DNA of 34,798 bases. Source: JACMMS01 sp043772865. GTDB taxonomy: Bacteria > Pseudomonadota > Gammaproteobacteria > Burkholderiales > Methylophilaceae. Every line of letters begins with the position of its first letter. Position 1 is the stretch's first letter. This document shows positions 16,104 to 24,368 of this stretch, in pieces. The position numbers and the translations under genes were made by a program. Location: the NCBI GenBank assembly GCA_043772865.1, contig JAYVFU010000154.1, forward strand, positions 1 through 34,798, read 5' to 3'. The notes beneath the pieces are model-generated. The model saw only the letters and a program-made list of their open reading frames with translations. It did not search any database and was not told where the DNA came from.

Positions 16104-16787
16104 TTAGGCTAATTTGAAGCTACTTTGTTGTTTATCCGCCCATTTTTTTTCAATCGGCCATTGTTTAATAATGGCAAGGACATCTGCAAAGGTTTGAAAT
16201 TTATGATGTTTAATTTGATTTTTTTCACAATGTTTAATCAGTGAGCCTTTTGCAAAAACGATATCAGCCATACCAGATATACAAGCATCTGATTTGCCAT
16301 CACCAATCAGCACAATCGGGCCAAGTGCTTCTACCGCTAAGCTTTTAGCGACAGCACACTTACACATGCCATTACCACCGGTGCAGTCATCCTTACGTAA
16401 TGGGTAGGTAATTTTGATGCCTTGTGGCACAAAATTAAGATGGTTTGAATACACGGGAATTTCTGGCCAGCCAGTGTTCCGCATCGCTACTTTAATGGCG
16501 TGATCTAAACCATCACTGGCAATGACCAGTTTGGCAAACTGTGTGACATGTTTGTAAAATGGTAAAAAACTGGCATCTAATTGAATACCACGGAAGAAAT
16601 TTTCAAGCGCCATATGGTCGGCTTTTACCATGTCAATTTGCCTTGCCATGCACTCAACCGCGGTAATTTTTCCATCTAACCACGCTTGCTCAATATCTTG
16701 CCATGATGGATCTGCAAATTTTTCTAACATGGCGTCAATGGTATCTGTTACTGAAATCGTGCCATCAAAATCTACTATAAAAAGCAT
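16104..16787 (-). CDS. MtnX-like HAD-IB phosphatase
   Basis: A 227-residue haloacid dehalogenase-type phosphatase. Motif I is FIVDFDGTIS with nucleophile D6 and acid D8, motif II is VIASDG, and motif IV is LIGDGKSDACIS. The overall form (TDTIDAMLEKFADPSW near the N-terminus) matches the MtnX/PSP-like HAD-IB group, which acts on small phosphorylated metabolites. There is no methionine-salvage gene nearby, so the MtnX role itself is unlikely here; it probably dephosphorylates an intermediate of the cluster. A Cys/Asp stretch (DDCTGGNGMCKC) replaces the usual sequence near residue 155. AAGGAAA precedes the ATG. A candidate promoter and regulator box lie just upstream. Confidence 0.85.
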   Translation of the reverse strand: MLFIVDFDGTISVTDTIDAMLEKFADPSWQDIEQAWLDGKITAVECMARQIDMVKADHMALENFFRGIQLDASFLPFYKHVTQFAKLVIASDGLDHAIKVAMRNTGWPEIPVYSNHLNFVPQGIKITYPLRKDDCTGGNGMCKCAVAKSLAVEALGPIVLIGDGKSDACISGMADIVFAKGSLIKHCEKNQIKHHKFQTFADVLAIIKQWPIEKKWADKQQSSFKLA

Positions 16788-16829
16788 GTGTTTCCTTTTG
16801 TTGTTATGCTTAATTCAACACTATCTTTA

Positions 16830-16873
16830 ACTATAGCTACACTTTAACTAACACTACTTACAAAAAACTTACT
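16830..16873 (-). promoter_or_regulatory. Candidate promoter and PmrA/QseB-like box upstream of the HAD-aminotransferase operon
   Basis: CTTACA-N5-CTTACT lies at 16857-16873 (+ orientation), matching the boxes found in the divergent promoter at 17774-17815. On the - strand a TATAGT -10 hexamer sits at 16835-16830, 21 bases past the box, giving a leader of about 35 bases to the HAD start. The box points opposite to the gene it would control, so activation is not certain; repression or looping is also possible. Confidence 0.5.
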
Positions 16874-16882
16874 CGCGCTTAT

Positions 16883-17743
16883 TTAGCTTTTTCTTTGCAT
16901 AAATCCAAATTGATGCGGCCAGTTAATCACTTTTACACCCTCTTTAATTTGATGATCTTTGATTTTTACATGTAGCTCATGCATCTTTGTCCAATGCTGT
17001 TTAGGGCGATAATGATGCTCAGCGTGGTAGCCATTGTTGAACCACAAAACATTAAAAAATTTGTTGTAGCAACTCACAGCCCAAGCAATAGGCTTATCTG
17101 GATTAGCGCCAAAATGCTCGTAATAGCCATTAAGTGCAGAAAGAGAGTGTCCTAGATAATAGAAAAAAACATAATAAAACCCTAATTTCCAGCTAATCAA
17201 AAACAAGCCGACAATAAGACTGAAAGATAGAATGACTTCAAATATTGCAAAATTAGCCAGCCATAGACTGTGTTTACGAATTAGGCCATATATGCGTTTA
17301 GGGTCATCTCTAAAGTAGCTCAATAGTGCATATTTAATTGGGTGCTCAGGCTCACCATTTTTGCCAAACCCATAAATTGATATCCAATCTATGGTTTCAC
17401 CTTGTTCGTTTAAACGGTCATTGTTACCAATGTGGTGTTGCCTATGCACATACTCGTACATAGTTTGTGAGAAGACCATGGTGATTGACTCAAGTAAGCT
17501 AAATAATCGATTTAACCAAAACGATTTAAAGTAAGCGTTATGTATAAAATTATGTGAAATGCCATTAACGTTCCAAGAAATACTAAACGCATAAATCAAA
17601 CCCAGCAGCAAATTAGCCCATAAATGTAATTGCTTGAAAAATAACAGGATTGTAATAAGATAAAGGCAGTGAATAATGCCCGCAACTACTGGGATTAAAT
17701 CCCAATAGCTATATGCAAAAAAAAATTTCTTAGGATTTTTCAT
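16883..17743 (-). CDS. Membrane fatty-acid desaturase/hydroxylase-type enzyme
   Basis: A 286-residue integral membrane di-iron enzyme. The three histidine boxes are complete: H64xxxH68 (HNFIH), H100xxH103H104 (HRQHH) and H240xxH243H244 (HAEHH). Hydrophobic spans at about 17-35, 42-60, 165-185 and 188-205 fit the desaturase topology. It would desaturate or hydroxylate an acyl chain or related lipid at the inner membrane using an electron donor encoded elsewhere. I use the ATG at 17743; a TTG at 17764 would fall inside the likely promoter. No ribosome site is visible and the predicted transcription start is only a few bases upstream. It is divergent from the response regulator and heads the cluster, 95 bases before the HAD gene. 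Confidence 0.85.
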   Translation of the reverse strand: MKNPKKFFFAYSYWDLIPVVAGIIHCLYLITILLFFKQLHLWANLLLGLIYAFSISWNVNGISHNFIHNAYFKSFWLNRLFSLLESITMVFSQTMYEYVHRQHHIGNNDRLNEQGETIDWISIYGFGKNGEPEHPIKYALLSYFRDDPKRIYGLIRKHSLWLANFAIFEVILSFSLIVGLFLISWKLGFYYVFFYYLGHSLSALNGYYEHFGANPDKPIAWAVSCYNKFFNVLWFNNGYHAEHHYRPKQHWTKMHELHVKIKDHQIKEGVKVINWPHQFGFMQRKS

Positions 17744-17773
17744 TAAGGTGTTAACAAAGTACAAAATTTAATT

Positions 17774-17815
17774 AGTAAGTTTAATGTAAGTAAAACGCCT
17801 TACATTTAACTTACA
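17774..17815. promoter_or_regulatory. Mirror-image response-regulator boxes in the divergent promoter
   Basis: Two tandem-hexamer boxes face away from each other: on + CTTACA-TTTAA-CTTACA (17799-17815), on - CTTACA-TTAAA-CTTACT (17790-17774). Together they form a 16-bp inverted repeat with 15 matches and an 8-base spacer. Two hexamers at an 11-bp period are the classic layout for OmpR-family dimers, and the hexamer is one or two bases from the PmrA/QseB consensus (CTTAAG-N5-CTTAAG type). The adjacent response regulator is the obvious candidate, implying autoregulation plus control of the desaturase gene. Confidence 0.7.
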
Positions 17816-17848
17816 AAAGCAATAAAAGTGTTTAACCGGGATTAAAAA

Positions 17849-18520
17849 ATGAGAGTTTTGTTAGTAGAAGATGACGATATTTTGGGCGATGCTTTAAATC
17901 AAGCCTTAAAAAATGCAGGTTATGCAGTAGATTGGGCAAAAGATGGAAAGTATGCAGATTTAGCCTTGCATGACCAAATTTATGAAGCGGCAATATTAGA
18001 TTTGGGCTTACCTAAAATGGATGGTATCGAAGTATTGCGTAAACTTAGACAAAGAAAAGTAGTGATTCCTGTATTTATTATCTCCGCACGTGAAGCGATT
18101 GATGATCGTATTAAAGCGCTAGATTTAGGTGCTGATGATTATTTAGTGAAACCTTTTAAATTGCCGGAACTTGAAGCCAGATTAAGGGCGTTGATTAGGC
18201 GATCAAACCGCTCTGTGAATAGTATGATTGAGTTCGGTCCACTCGCCTTTAATGCGGTAGATCGCACAGTTAGTACGGGCGAAGTTTTTTTGGCATTTTC
18301 TAAACGCGAAATAGGCATATTAGAGCTGCTAATGTTGCGAGAAGGTCGTGCTGTAAGTAAAGATGCTTTGATTGAGAATTTATGTAATTGGTCTGAAGAG
18401 GTTGGTGTTAACGCGATTGAGGTATATATCCATCGCATTAGAAAAAAGCTAGAACCACACGGTGTCGCTATTCGCACCATGAGTGGCTCAGGTTATATTT
18501 TAGAGATAACTAAAGCATGA
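17849..18520 (+). CDS. OmpR-family response regulator (PmrA/QseB/TctD-like)
   Basis: A 223-residue two-component regulator. The receiver domain (1-115) has the acidic pair E7-D8-D9, phosphoacceptor D51 in AILDLGLPKMDG and the KPF lysine motif (DDYLVKPFKLPEL). The C-terminal winged-helix DNA-binding domain (about 125-220) ends with the typical VYIHRIRKKLEPHGVAIRTM and GSGYIL. It is closest by eye to the PmrA/QseB/TctD subgroup. Its ATG is 34 bases past a PmrA-like box, and its stop overlaps the kinase ATG (ATGA). It probably regulates itself and the divergent desaturase-headed cluster. The ribosome site is weak (GGG then an A-rich spacer). Confidence 0.93.
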   Translation: MRVLLVEDDDILGDALNQALKNAGYAVDWAKDGKYADLALHDQIYEAAILDLGLPKMDGIEVLRKLRQRKVVIPVFIISAREAIDDRIKALDLGADDYLVKPFKLPELEARLRALIRRSNRSVNSMIEFGPLAFNAVDRTVSTGEVFLAFSKREIGILELLMLREGRAVSKDALIENLCNWSEEVGVNAIEVYIHRIRKKLEPHGVAIRTMSGSGYILEITKA

Positions 18521-19908
18521 TCAAGCCATATTCAATCCGTCGGCAACTGCTGAAGTGGCTATTGATTCCCATGTTGGGATTGCTAATTTTAGACACAAGC
18601 TTGCTTTATCATTTTGCCAATAAAGTAGAGCGCGAAACTTTTGATCATGGCTTACTTTCAACAGCCAATGATATTGATGAATTTCTAGAGAAATTTAACG
18701 CAAAAAAGTTAGCGCCTTTAGATCAAAACACACAAAGAGCTTTACTAACTGATGCAAGTGATGAGGTTTTTTATAGCGTTAAAGATGAATTTGGTCAGAC
18801 TTTAATTGGAGAACCTAATATTGAATTTAAAAAAAAGCTCCAAACATCTTTTGTACTATCAAATACAGTTTATTACTATAGTGAATTTAAACATCAAAAA
18901 ATTCGTATCATTTCAATGCCTGCCACCATTGGTCTATCAGGAAAACAGCTTAACGTTTACATTCAAGTTGCAGAAACGCTCAATAAACGTATACACATTC
19001 GGCAACAAATACTTGCTTGGATTCTACTGCCGCAATTGATATTGTTTGTGGCTGCTGGTGTTCTGCTTTGGATAGGCATTAAACATGGTTTAAACCCTTT
19101 ATGGGAAGTAAATAATGCTTTGGCTAAGCGTTCCTATACAGATTTGAAGCCAATTAAATTGAGCAATATTCCAATAGAAATTACAAGATTAGTAGATTCA
19201 GTTAATGAGTTAATGGCCAAGCTTAATCAAACGATTTATTCTCAAAATCGTTTTTTAGCGGATGCAGCACATCAGCTAAGAACGCCGCTAGCAGGGGCTC
19301 GTGCGCAATTAGAGTTAGCCAATCAATCCAAAAGTTTGCCAGATATAAAAATCAGGTTGCAAAAAATATCACTGAGTACTGAGCGGTTAATTCATTTGAT
19401 TAATCAGCTGCTCATACTTGCTAAAAGTCAACCAGAAGCTATACACCAACTCAACTTTGAGCCTATTGATTTGGCAGGATTTGTCAAGGTGGTTGCTTGT
19501 GAGTTTGATTTAAATGCAAGTGCAAAGAATATCACTTTGTCTTATGCAGGAAATGATGAAAAGTATCTAGTTTTAGGTGAAAAATCGGGCTTGCATAACC
19601 TTATCTACAACTTAATTGACAATGCAATTCGCTACACACCTTATGGTGGAAGTGTCACACTTAATGTGTTTACGCAAAATGGCGGTGTCTGTTTTACGAT
19701 TGAAGATAATGGTATAGGTATCCCTAAGAGTGAACAAAACATGGTATATGAACGGTTTTACAGAGGTAATCAAACAACAGACTTTGGTACCGGCTTAGGC
19801 TTAGCCATTGTGAAAGAAATTACAGCTTTACATCATGCGACGATCGCTATAGAAAGTGATGACAAAGGCAAATTAGGTACAAAAATAAGTGTTTTTTTTA
19901 AGGATTAA
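18517..19908 (+). CDS. Sensor histidine kinase (QseC/PmrB/TctE-like)
   Basis: A 463-residue inner-membrane kinase paired with the preceding regulator. TM1 spans about 12-32 (LKWLLIPMLGLLILDTSLLYH); residues 33-163 form a periplasmic sensor resembling the 2CSK_N domain; TM2 is about 166-188. The phosphorylated histidine is H252 in FLADAAHQLRTPLAG. The catalytic domain shows the N box (NLIYNLIDNAIRYTP), G1 (IEDNGIGIP) and G2 (GTGLGLAIV). It would autophosphorylate in response to an envelope signal. The sensor region is rich in Lys and Asp/Glu, and no ligand can be named. It is followed at 2 bases by the DUF4337-like gene. Confidence 0.93.
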   Translation: MIKPYSIRRQLLKWLLIPMLGLLILDTSLLYHFANKVERETFDHGLLSTANDIDEFLEKFNAKKLAPLDQNTQRALLTDASDEVFYSVKDEFGQTLIGEPNIEFKKKLQTSFVLSNTVYYYSEFKHQKIRIISMPATIGLSGKQLNVYIQVAETLNKRIHIRQQILAWILLPQLILFVAAGVLLWIGIKHGLNPLWEVNNALAKRSYTDLKPIKLSNIPIEITRLVDSVNELMAKLNQTIYSQNRFLADAAHQLRTPLAGARAQLELANQSKSLPDIKIRLQKISLSTERLIHLINQLLILAKSQPEAIHQLNFEPIDLAGFVKVVACEFDLNASAKNITLSYAGNDEKYLVLGEKSGLHNLIYNLIDNAIRYTPYGGSVTLNVFTQNGGVCFTIEDNGIGIPKSEQNMVYERFYRGNQTTDFGTGLGLAIVKEITALHHATIAIESDDKGKLGTKISVFFKD

Positions 19909-19910
19909 CT

Positions 19911-20486
19911 ATGAGTGAAGAGTTTGAGGTGCATGGTATATATGAAGATGAAATGGAGCGAGCAATAGAAAAACACGAGAAAAATGATAATTTTGCAGGC
20001 AATATTGCAGTAGTAACAGCAATTTTAGCCACACTTGGGGCTATGTTTGGTTATGAAGCTGGTAATACTCAAGCTGTTGCGGCTATGTATAAAAATGATG
20101 AGGCCATTAGAACAACAGAAGCTTCTGATAAGTGGAATTTTTACCAAGCTAAGTCAAGCAAGCAAAACTTAGAAGAGCTTGCGATTATAATTCCAGGTAT
20201 AGATGTGAAAAAATACCAATCTGCCATTGCAAAACACCAAGCTGAAAAAGAGCAACTCAAAAAAGAAGCAGAAGCTTTAACTGTAGAAGCAGGAGACTTT
20301 GGATTAAAAGCTGAAAAAACATTGCATCAACACCATCGATGGGCATCTGCGATGACTGCATTACAAATTGCCATATCGCTAGCGGCAATTTCTTTACTTA
20401 CTCGCAGAAAATGGCTTAAAAATGCAGTTTATGTTGTTGCAGGTGTTGGCATGGTGTTCGCTACAATGGCAATATTTAATGTGTAA
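19911..20486 (+). CDS. DUF4337-family membrane protein
   Basis: A 191-residue protein of unknown function resembling the DUF4337 family. An acidic cytoplasmic start (EDEMERAIEKHEKNDNFAG) leads to TM1 (about 30-48, NIAVVTAILATLGAMFGYEA). A helical middle (about 50-140) has coiled-coil-like heptads (KHQAEKEQLKKEAEALTVEA). A C-terminal pair of helices follows (about 146-163 and 169-189). It starts 2 bases after the kinase stop, with AGGA ahead, and is surely co-transcribed with the two-component system. It could be an accessory protein of the sensor or simply a target; the sequence does not decide. Confidence 0.8.
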   Translation: MSEEFEVHGIYEDEMERAIEKHEKNDNFAGNIAVVTAILATLGAMFGYEAGNTQAVAAMYKNDEAIRTTEASDKWNFYQAKSSKQNLEELAIIIPGIDVKKYQSAIAKHQAEKEQLKKEAEALTVEAGDFGLKAEKTLHQHHRWASAMTALQIAISLAAISLLTRRKWLKNAVYVVAGVGMVFATMAIFNV

Positions 20487-20532
20487 GCAGTTTTGGTAAC
20501 ACACAATAAATTACCAAGAGTTGGGCAACTTA

Positions 20533-21243
20533 TTAATTAACCAATCTATAACCCACACCAGTTTCAGTCATTAAATATTTAGGTTGTGTGGCATCCGCTT
20601 CAAGTTTTTGCCGTAAATGCCCCATGTAAATTCTTAAATAATGACTGCTCTCTAAAAAGCTAGGGCCCCATACGTCTTTGAGTAGTTGGCGCTGTGTCAC
20701 AACGCGGCCTGTATTTCTAATGAGCACTGTTAATAACCTAAATTCAATGGGGGTAAGATGGACTGGTTCTGCACATTTACTTACCAGTCTTCTAGTTAAA
20801 TCGACTGTAATTTCGCCAAACGTAAATAAACCGTTATTACTATTACCTTCATTAGCCAAGCTACGGCGGCGTAGTTGTGCGCGAATTCTTGCGAGTAGTT
20901 CTGCGCTACCAAATGGCTTAGTTAAATAATCATCTGCACCAGCATCGAGTGCTTTGACTTTTTCAGTTTCGTCTGTTCTTGCGGATAACACAATAATAGG
21001 CACTGTACTCCAGCTGCGGATTTGCGTGATGACCTCAACACCATCCATGTCTGGTAAGCCAAGATCAAGCACTACTGTATCTGGTTTCCGCGTGCCAACC
21101 TCAATTAAACCTTGCTGACCAGTTTCTGCGCTATGCACTTGCAATCCAGCATTTTCTAATGACGCGATGATAAAGCGGCGTATTTGCTGTTCATCTTCAA
21201 TGACGATAATGGTGCTAGGAATGGTATTAGCGAGTTCTGACAT
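20533..21243 (-). CDS. kdpE: KdpE response regulator
   Basis: A 236-residue OmpR-family regulator that activates kdpFABC under potassium limitation or osmotic stress. The receiver has phosphoacceptor D60 (TVVLDLGLPDMDGVE) and KPF lysine (DDYLTKPFGSAELLARI). The DNA-binding domain ends with SHYLRIYMGHLRQKLE and TETGVGYRL, both typical of KdpE rather than other OmpR paralogues. It follows kdpD by 6 bases in the same operon. It is converged upon by the DUF4337-like gene 46 bases away. Confidence 0.95.
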   Translation of the reverse strand: MSELANTIPSTIIVIEDEQQIRRFIIASLENAGLQVHSAETGQQGLIEVGTRKPDTVVLDLGLPDMDGVEVITQIRSWSTVPIIVLSARTDETEKVKALDAGADDYLTKPFGSAELLARIRAQLRRRSLANEGNSNNGLFTFGEITVDLTRRLVSKCAEPVHLTPIEFRLLTVLIRNTGRVVTQRQLLKDVWGPSFLESSHYLRIYMGHLRQKLEADATQPKYLMTETGVGYRLVN

Positions 21244-21249
21244 CGTTTA

Positions 21250-23997
21250 CTATTCAGTTACTTCCTCTGTAATCACTTCTGTTGCTGGCATAGCAGGTGG
21301 AGTACCTATTGGTAATGAAAATATAAATAGCGCGCCTTTTGGTATTTGTGTTTCGGCCCAAATTTTACCATCATGTGCTTGGATAATCGCTTGGCAAATA
21401 GATAAACCTAGCCCAACGCCTGGTTTAGCTGATTCTTTTTCACCACGGGTAAATTTATCAAATATTTGTAATTCACGGTCTGGTGGTAAACCAGGACCAT
21501 TATCTGCGACAGATACCCAAACATCTGTACCGTTTTTTCTTGCTGTAATGTTAATTACTGAATTTTCTGGCGTGTATTTACAAGCATTATCTAATAAATT
21601 GCACAGTACACGCTCAATCATCACGGCATCAAACTGCAACAATGGTAAATCTGTGGGAATACTCACATTGACCTGATGCTTAACTAACGTTGGGCGCATC
21701 ATACGTAAGGCAGTACCAACCACTTCTTCTAGCATTTGCCATTGCCGATTTAGCTGCACTTTGCCAGATTGTAAACGTGCCATATCCAGTAAATTAATCA
21801 CTAATTGTTGCATACGGAAAGTTTGTTCATACAGCGCATTAATCATGCTGATTTGATTATCATCAAAGCTCGTATTCGTAGCATCCGCCTGTGCTTTCAA
21901 AATGCCGCTGATGCCTAAAATGGAGGTGAGCGGTGTGCGTAAATCATGTGAAATAGCGCTTAATAGTGAGTTACGTAAGCGTTCGGATTCCATATTAATT
22001 AAAGCGTCACGGGCTACTTCTACATAATGCACGCGCTCAAGCGCTAAACCAATTTGCGCGGCAAAGGTATCCAACAATTGTCGTTGTTCTGGTAAAAAAA
22101 TCTCGCTAAGTGTTTCGGGTTCAATGGCTAATACACCGCGTGTGCGCATTGGCGCTTTTAGCGGCAAATATAGCTTGGCGCTAGAGGGCAAGGTGTTGGT
22201 GCCTAAACCAGCTTCTTCTTGGTGGTCATACACCCATTGTGAGATCCCAGTATCTACAGTAGCGATTTTATTGTTAGTTAACTCTGCCTGTTGTTCTTGC
22301 AACTTATCATGGCTATCGGGTAATACAATGGCTATTTTAGATTGAAAAATACCCGCTAAATGATGTGTGCTGATTTCTACAATATGGCTGGAAGTGAGTG
22401 CAGAGGCCAGTTGTTTACCTAAGTCGTATAAAACACGGCTACGTCTTTCACGATAATTGGCGACAACCGCTTGGTAACGTAAATTTGAGGTGAGATTACT
22501 AATCACCAGCGAAACCGAGAACATCACGACAAAAGTCAGCAAATATTGAGTGTCTGCAATTGAAAAAGAGAAGCGTGGCGGCACTAAAAAGAAATCAAAC
22601 GCTGATACGCTTAACACAGAAGCAAATAGCCCAGGCCCACGACCAAACTTAGCTGAAATAAGCATCACCCCTAGCAAATACAGCATGATGAGGTTAGATA
22701 ACTCAAAGAAATGTAGCAATAAATTAGAGAGTATCGATGCAACAATACTAGCGACTAGCGCCCAAATATAGCCACGTTTTTTTATTTGGCTCGCTTGCTC
22801 ATTACTTAAACCGAATGCAGTTCTAATCGCAATGTTGGGTTGGTGTTCTTTCTTTATTTCATCTTGTCGCACTACAATATGGATATCGACATCAATGGCA
22901 TCACGTGCCAATAAGTCAGTCACACTTGGGCTAAAAAATCGTGAAATAAGCGAACGTGAAGATTTGCCAACAACTAATTTAGACACATTTCGGCTACGTG
23001 CATAGCCAAGTAGCACGGTGCTAATTTCAGTGCCGCTTAAAGTCGCTGTTTCTGCACCTAGATCTTGTGCTAAACGCATGGTTTTTAAAATCGCATCGCG
23101 CGCGTTATTGGTGAGTTTTTGTAATGCCGGCGTTTCTACATACACCGCCAACCAATCGGCCTTTAAGCTGGATGCTAATCTCGAGGTAGCTCGTATCAAT
23201 TGCTCTGCTTCATTGCCCGAACCCACCGCCACTAGAATACGATCATGCGCTTGCCAAATTGGCTTAATGGATTGATCTGCCCGATATTCACGCATTTGCG
23301 CATCTACTCGGTCAGCGGTTCTACGCAACGCCATTTCACGTAAAGCGATTAAATTACCTTTACGAAAGAAGTTCTTTTTCGCTTGTTCGGCCTGTTGAGG
23401 AATATATACTTTGCCATCTTGCAGGCGGCGCAAAAGCTCTTCTGGCGATAGATCGACTAGCGTCACTTCATCAGCTAAATTAAATACTTTATCTGGCAAA
23501 GTTTCTGCCACACGCACGCCAGTGATTTGACCAACTACATCATTTAAACTTTCTAAATGTTGCACATTAAGCGTGCTGTAAACATCAATACCTGCTGCCA
23601 GCAGTTCTTCAACATCTTGCCAACGCTTGGGATGGCGGGAGCCTTCCACATTTGAATGCGCTAGTTCATCAATAAGAATGAGCGCAGGCTTACGGATTAA
23701 GGCGGCATCAATATCAAACTCTGTAAGGTCACGCCCACGGTACAGCATGGTTTTACGGGGTAACAAGGGTAAACCCTCTAATTGGCGTTCAGTATCTGCC
23801 CGACCATGGGTTTCAATGACACCGACAATTACATCTATCTCTTCTCTATAAAGGACTTTAGCCGCTGAGAGCATGGCAAAAGTTTTACCAACGCCCGCAC
23901 AGCCACCAAAAAATATTTTTAACCGGCCGCGCTTTTGTTTAGCGTCGTCCAGCTGGATTTTTTCTAGTAATTGATCTGGGTCTGGACGTGTAATCAT
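21250..23997 (-). CDS. kdpD: KdpD potassium/osmosensor histidine kinase
   Basis: A 915-residue KdpD of normal length. In order: KdpD domain with Walker A GGCAGVGKTF (31-40) and the Asp-rich LILIDELAHSNVEGSRHP segment; a universal-stress-protein-like domain (about 252-376); four membrane helices (about 410-505); a GAF-like domain (about 525-655); HisKA with H684 (AISHDLRTPLTS); and an ATPase domain with DNACKYTPENS, VADNGPGLPPD and GVGLGLSICQAI. It senses K+ and ionic state and phosphorylates KdpE. It has no good ribosome site, and a TATACT hexamer lies just before the ATG (24012-24007), so an internal promoter with a very short leader is possible. Two small unknown genes separate it from kdpC. 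Confidence 0.97.
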   Translation of the reverse strand: MITRPDPDQLLEKIQLDDAKQKRGRLKIFFGGCAGVGKTFAMLSAAKVLYREEIDVIVGVIETHGRADTERQLEGLPLLPRKTMLYRGRDLTEFDIDAALIRKPALILIDELAHSNVEGSRHPKRWQDVEELLAAGIDVYSTLNVQHLESLNDVVGQITGVRVAETLPDKVFNLADEVTLVDLSPEELLRRLQDGKVYIPQQAEQAKKNFFRKGNLIALREMALRRTADRVDAQMREYRADQSIKPIWQAHDRILVAVGSGNEAEQLIRATSRLASSLKADWLAVYVETPALQKLTNNARDAILKTMRLAQDLGAETATLSGTEISTVLLGYARSRNVSKLVVGKSSRSLISRFFSPSVTDLLARDAIDVDIHIVVRQDEIKKEHQPNIAIRTAFGLSNEQASQIKKRGYIWALVASIVASILSNLLLHFFELSNLIMLYLLGVMLISAKFGRGPGLFASVLSVSAFDFFLVPPRFSFSIADTQYLLTFVVMFSVSLVISNLTSNLRYQAVVANYRERRSRVLYDLGKQLASALTSSHIVEISTHHLAGIFQSKIAIVLPDSHDKLQEQQAELTNNKIATVDTGISQWVYDHQEEAGLGTNTLPSSAKLYLPLKAPMRTRGVLAIEPETLSEIFLPEQRQLLDTFAAQIGLALERVHYVEVARDALINMESERLRNSLLSAISHDLRTPLTSILGISGILKAQADATNTSFDDNQISMINALYEQTFRMQQLVINLLDMARLQSGKVQLNRQWQMLEEVVGTALRMMRPTLVKHQVNVSIPTDLPLLQFDAVMIERVLCNLLDNACKYTPENSVINITARKNGTDVWVSVADNGPGLPPDRELQIFDKFTRGEKESAKPGVGLGLSICQAIIQAHDGKIWAETQIPKGALFIFSLPIGTPPAMPATEVITEEVTE

Positions 23998-24064
23998 CGT
24001 GTTATTAGTATAAAAGATTTAAAAGGTTGAATAATTAGTTTCTACAAAAGTCTAATTCTTAACA

Positions 24065-24307
24065 TTAGCTTTTCACAGTAGGCTTAACAGAAAAGTGCCA
24101 CCAGTTTTTTCTGCGTATGGTTTCGCAATCTAAACTACAGGTATAAGCCTTACCGTAAGCCAACTGATGTCTTATGGCTTTAACCATGTGTTGTTTGCCA
24201 CAAACCGGGCAGCAGTGTGGAAAATAATCCACAAGCTGCTTCTGTAAGTTAGTTTTAGATGAGCCGTTTTTATGAATCATTAACAATTCTTGAGAAAAAT
24301 CATTCAT
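24065..24307 (-). CDS. Small zinc-ribbon-like protein inside the kdp operon
   Basis: An 80-residue protein I do not recognise. It has two cysteine pairs, C33xxC36 (HCCPVCGKQH) and C57xxxC61 (YTCSLDCETIRRKNWW), typical of a treble-clef or zinc-ribbon fold, with a basic C-terminus. No membrane helix or signal peptide is seen. It lies between orf105 (61 bases) and kdpD (67 bases) on the same strand. The operon position suggests a role linked to potassium sensing or to KdpD/KdpE expression, but no function can be claimed. Confidence 0.6.
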   Translation of the reverse strand: MNDFSQELLMIHKNGSSKTNLQKQLVDYFPHCCPVCGKQHMVKAIRHQLAYGKAYTCSLDCETIRRKNWWHFSVKPTVKS

Positions 24308-24368
24308 AGCTTTAACTTCACAGTATTAACTTCATAGAATTCACATGGCGCACTCAAATGGTTAGATA

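Noticed and set aside
16104..16787. Methionine-salvage role (MtnX) for the HAD phosphatase
   Set aside because: No mtnA, mtnB, mtnW or similar gene is near; the enzyme is embedded in an unrelated cluster.
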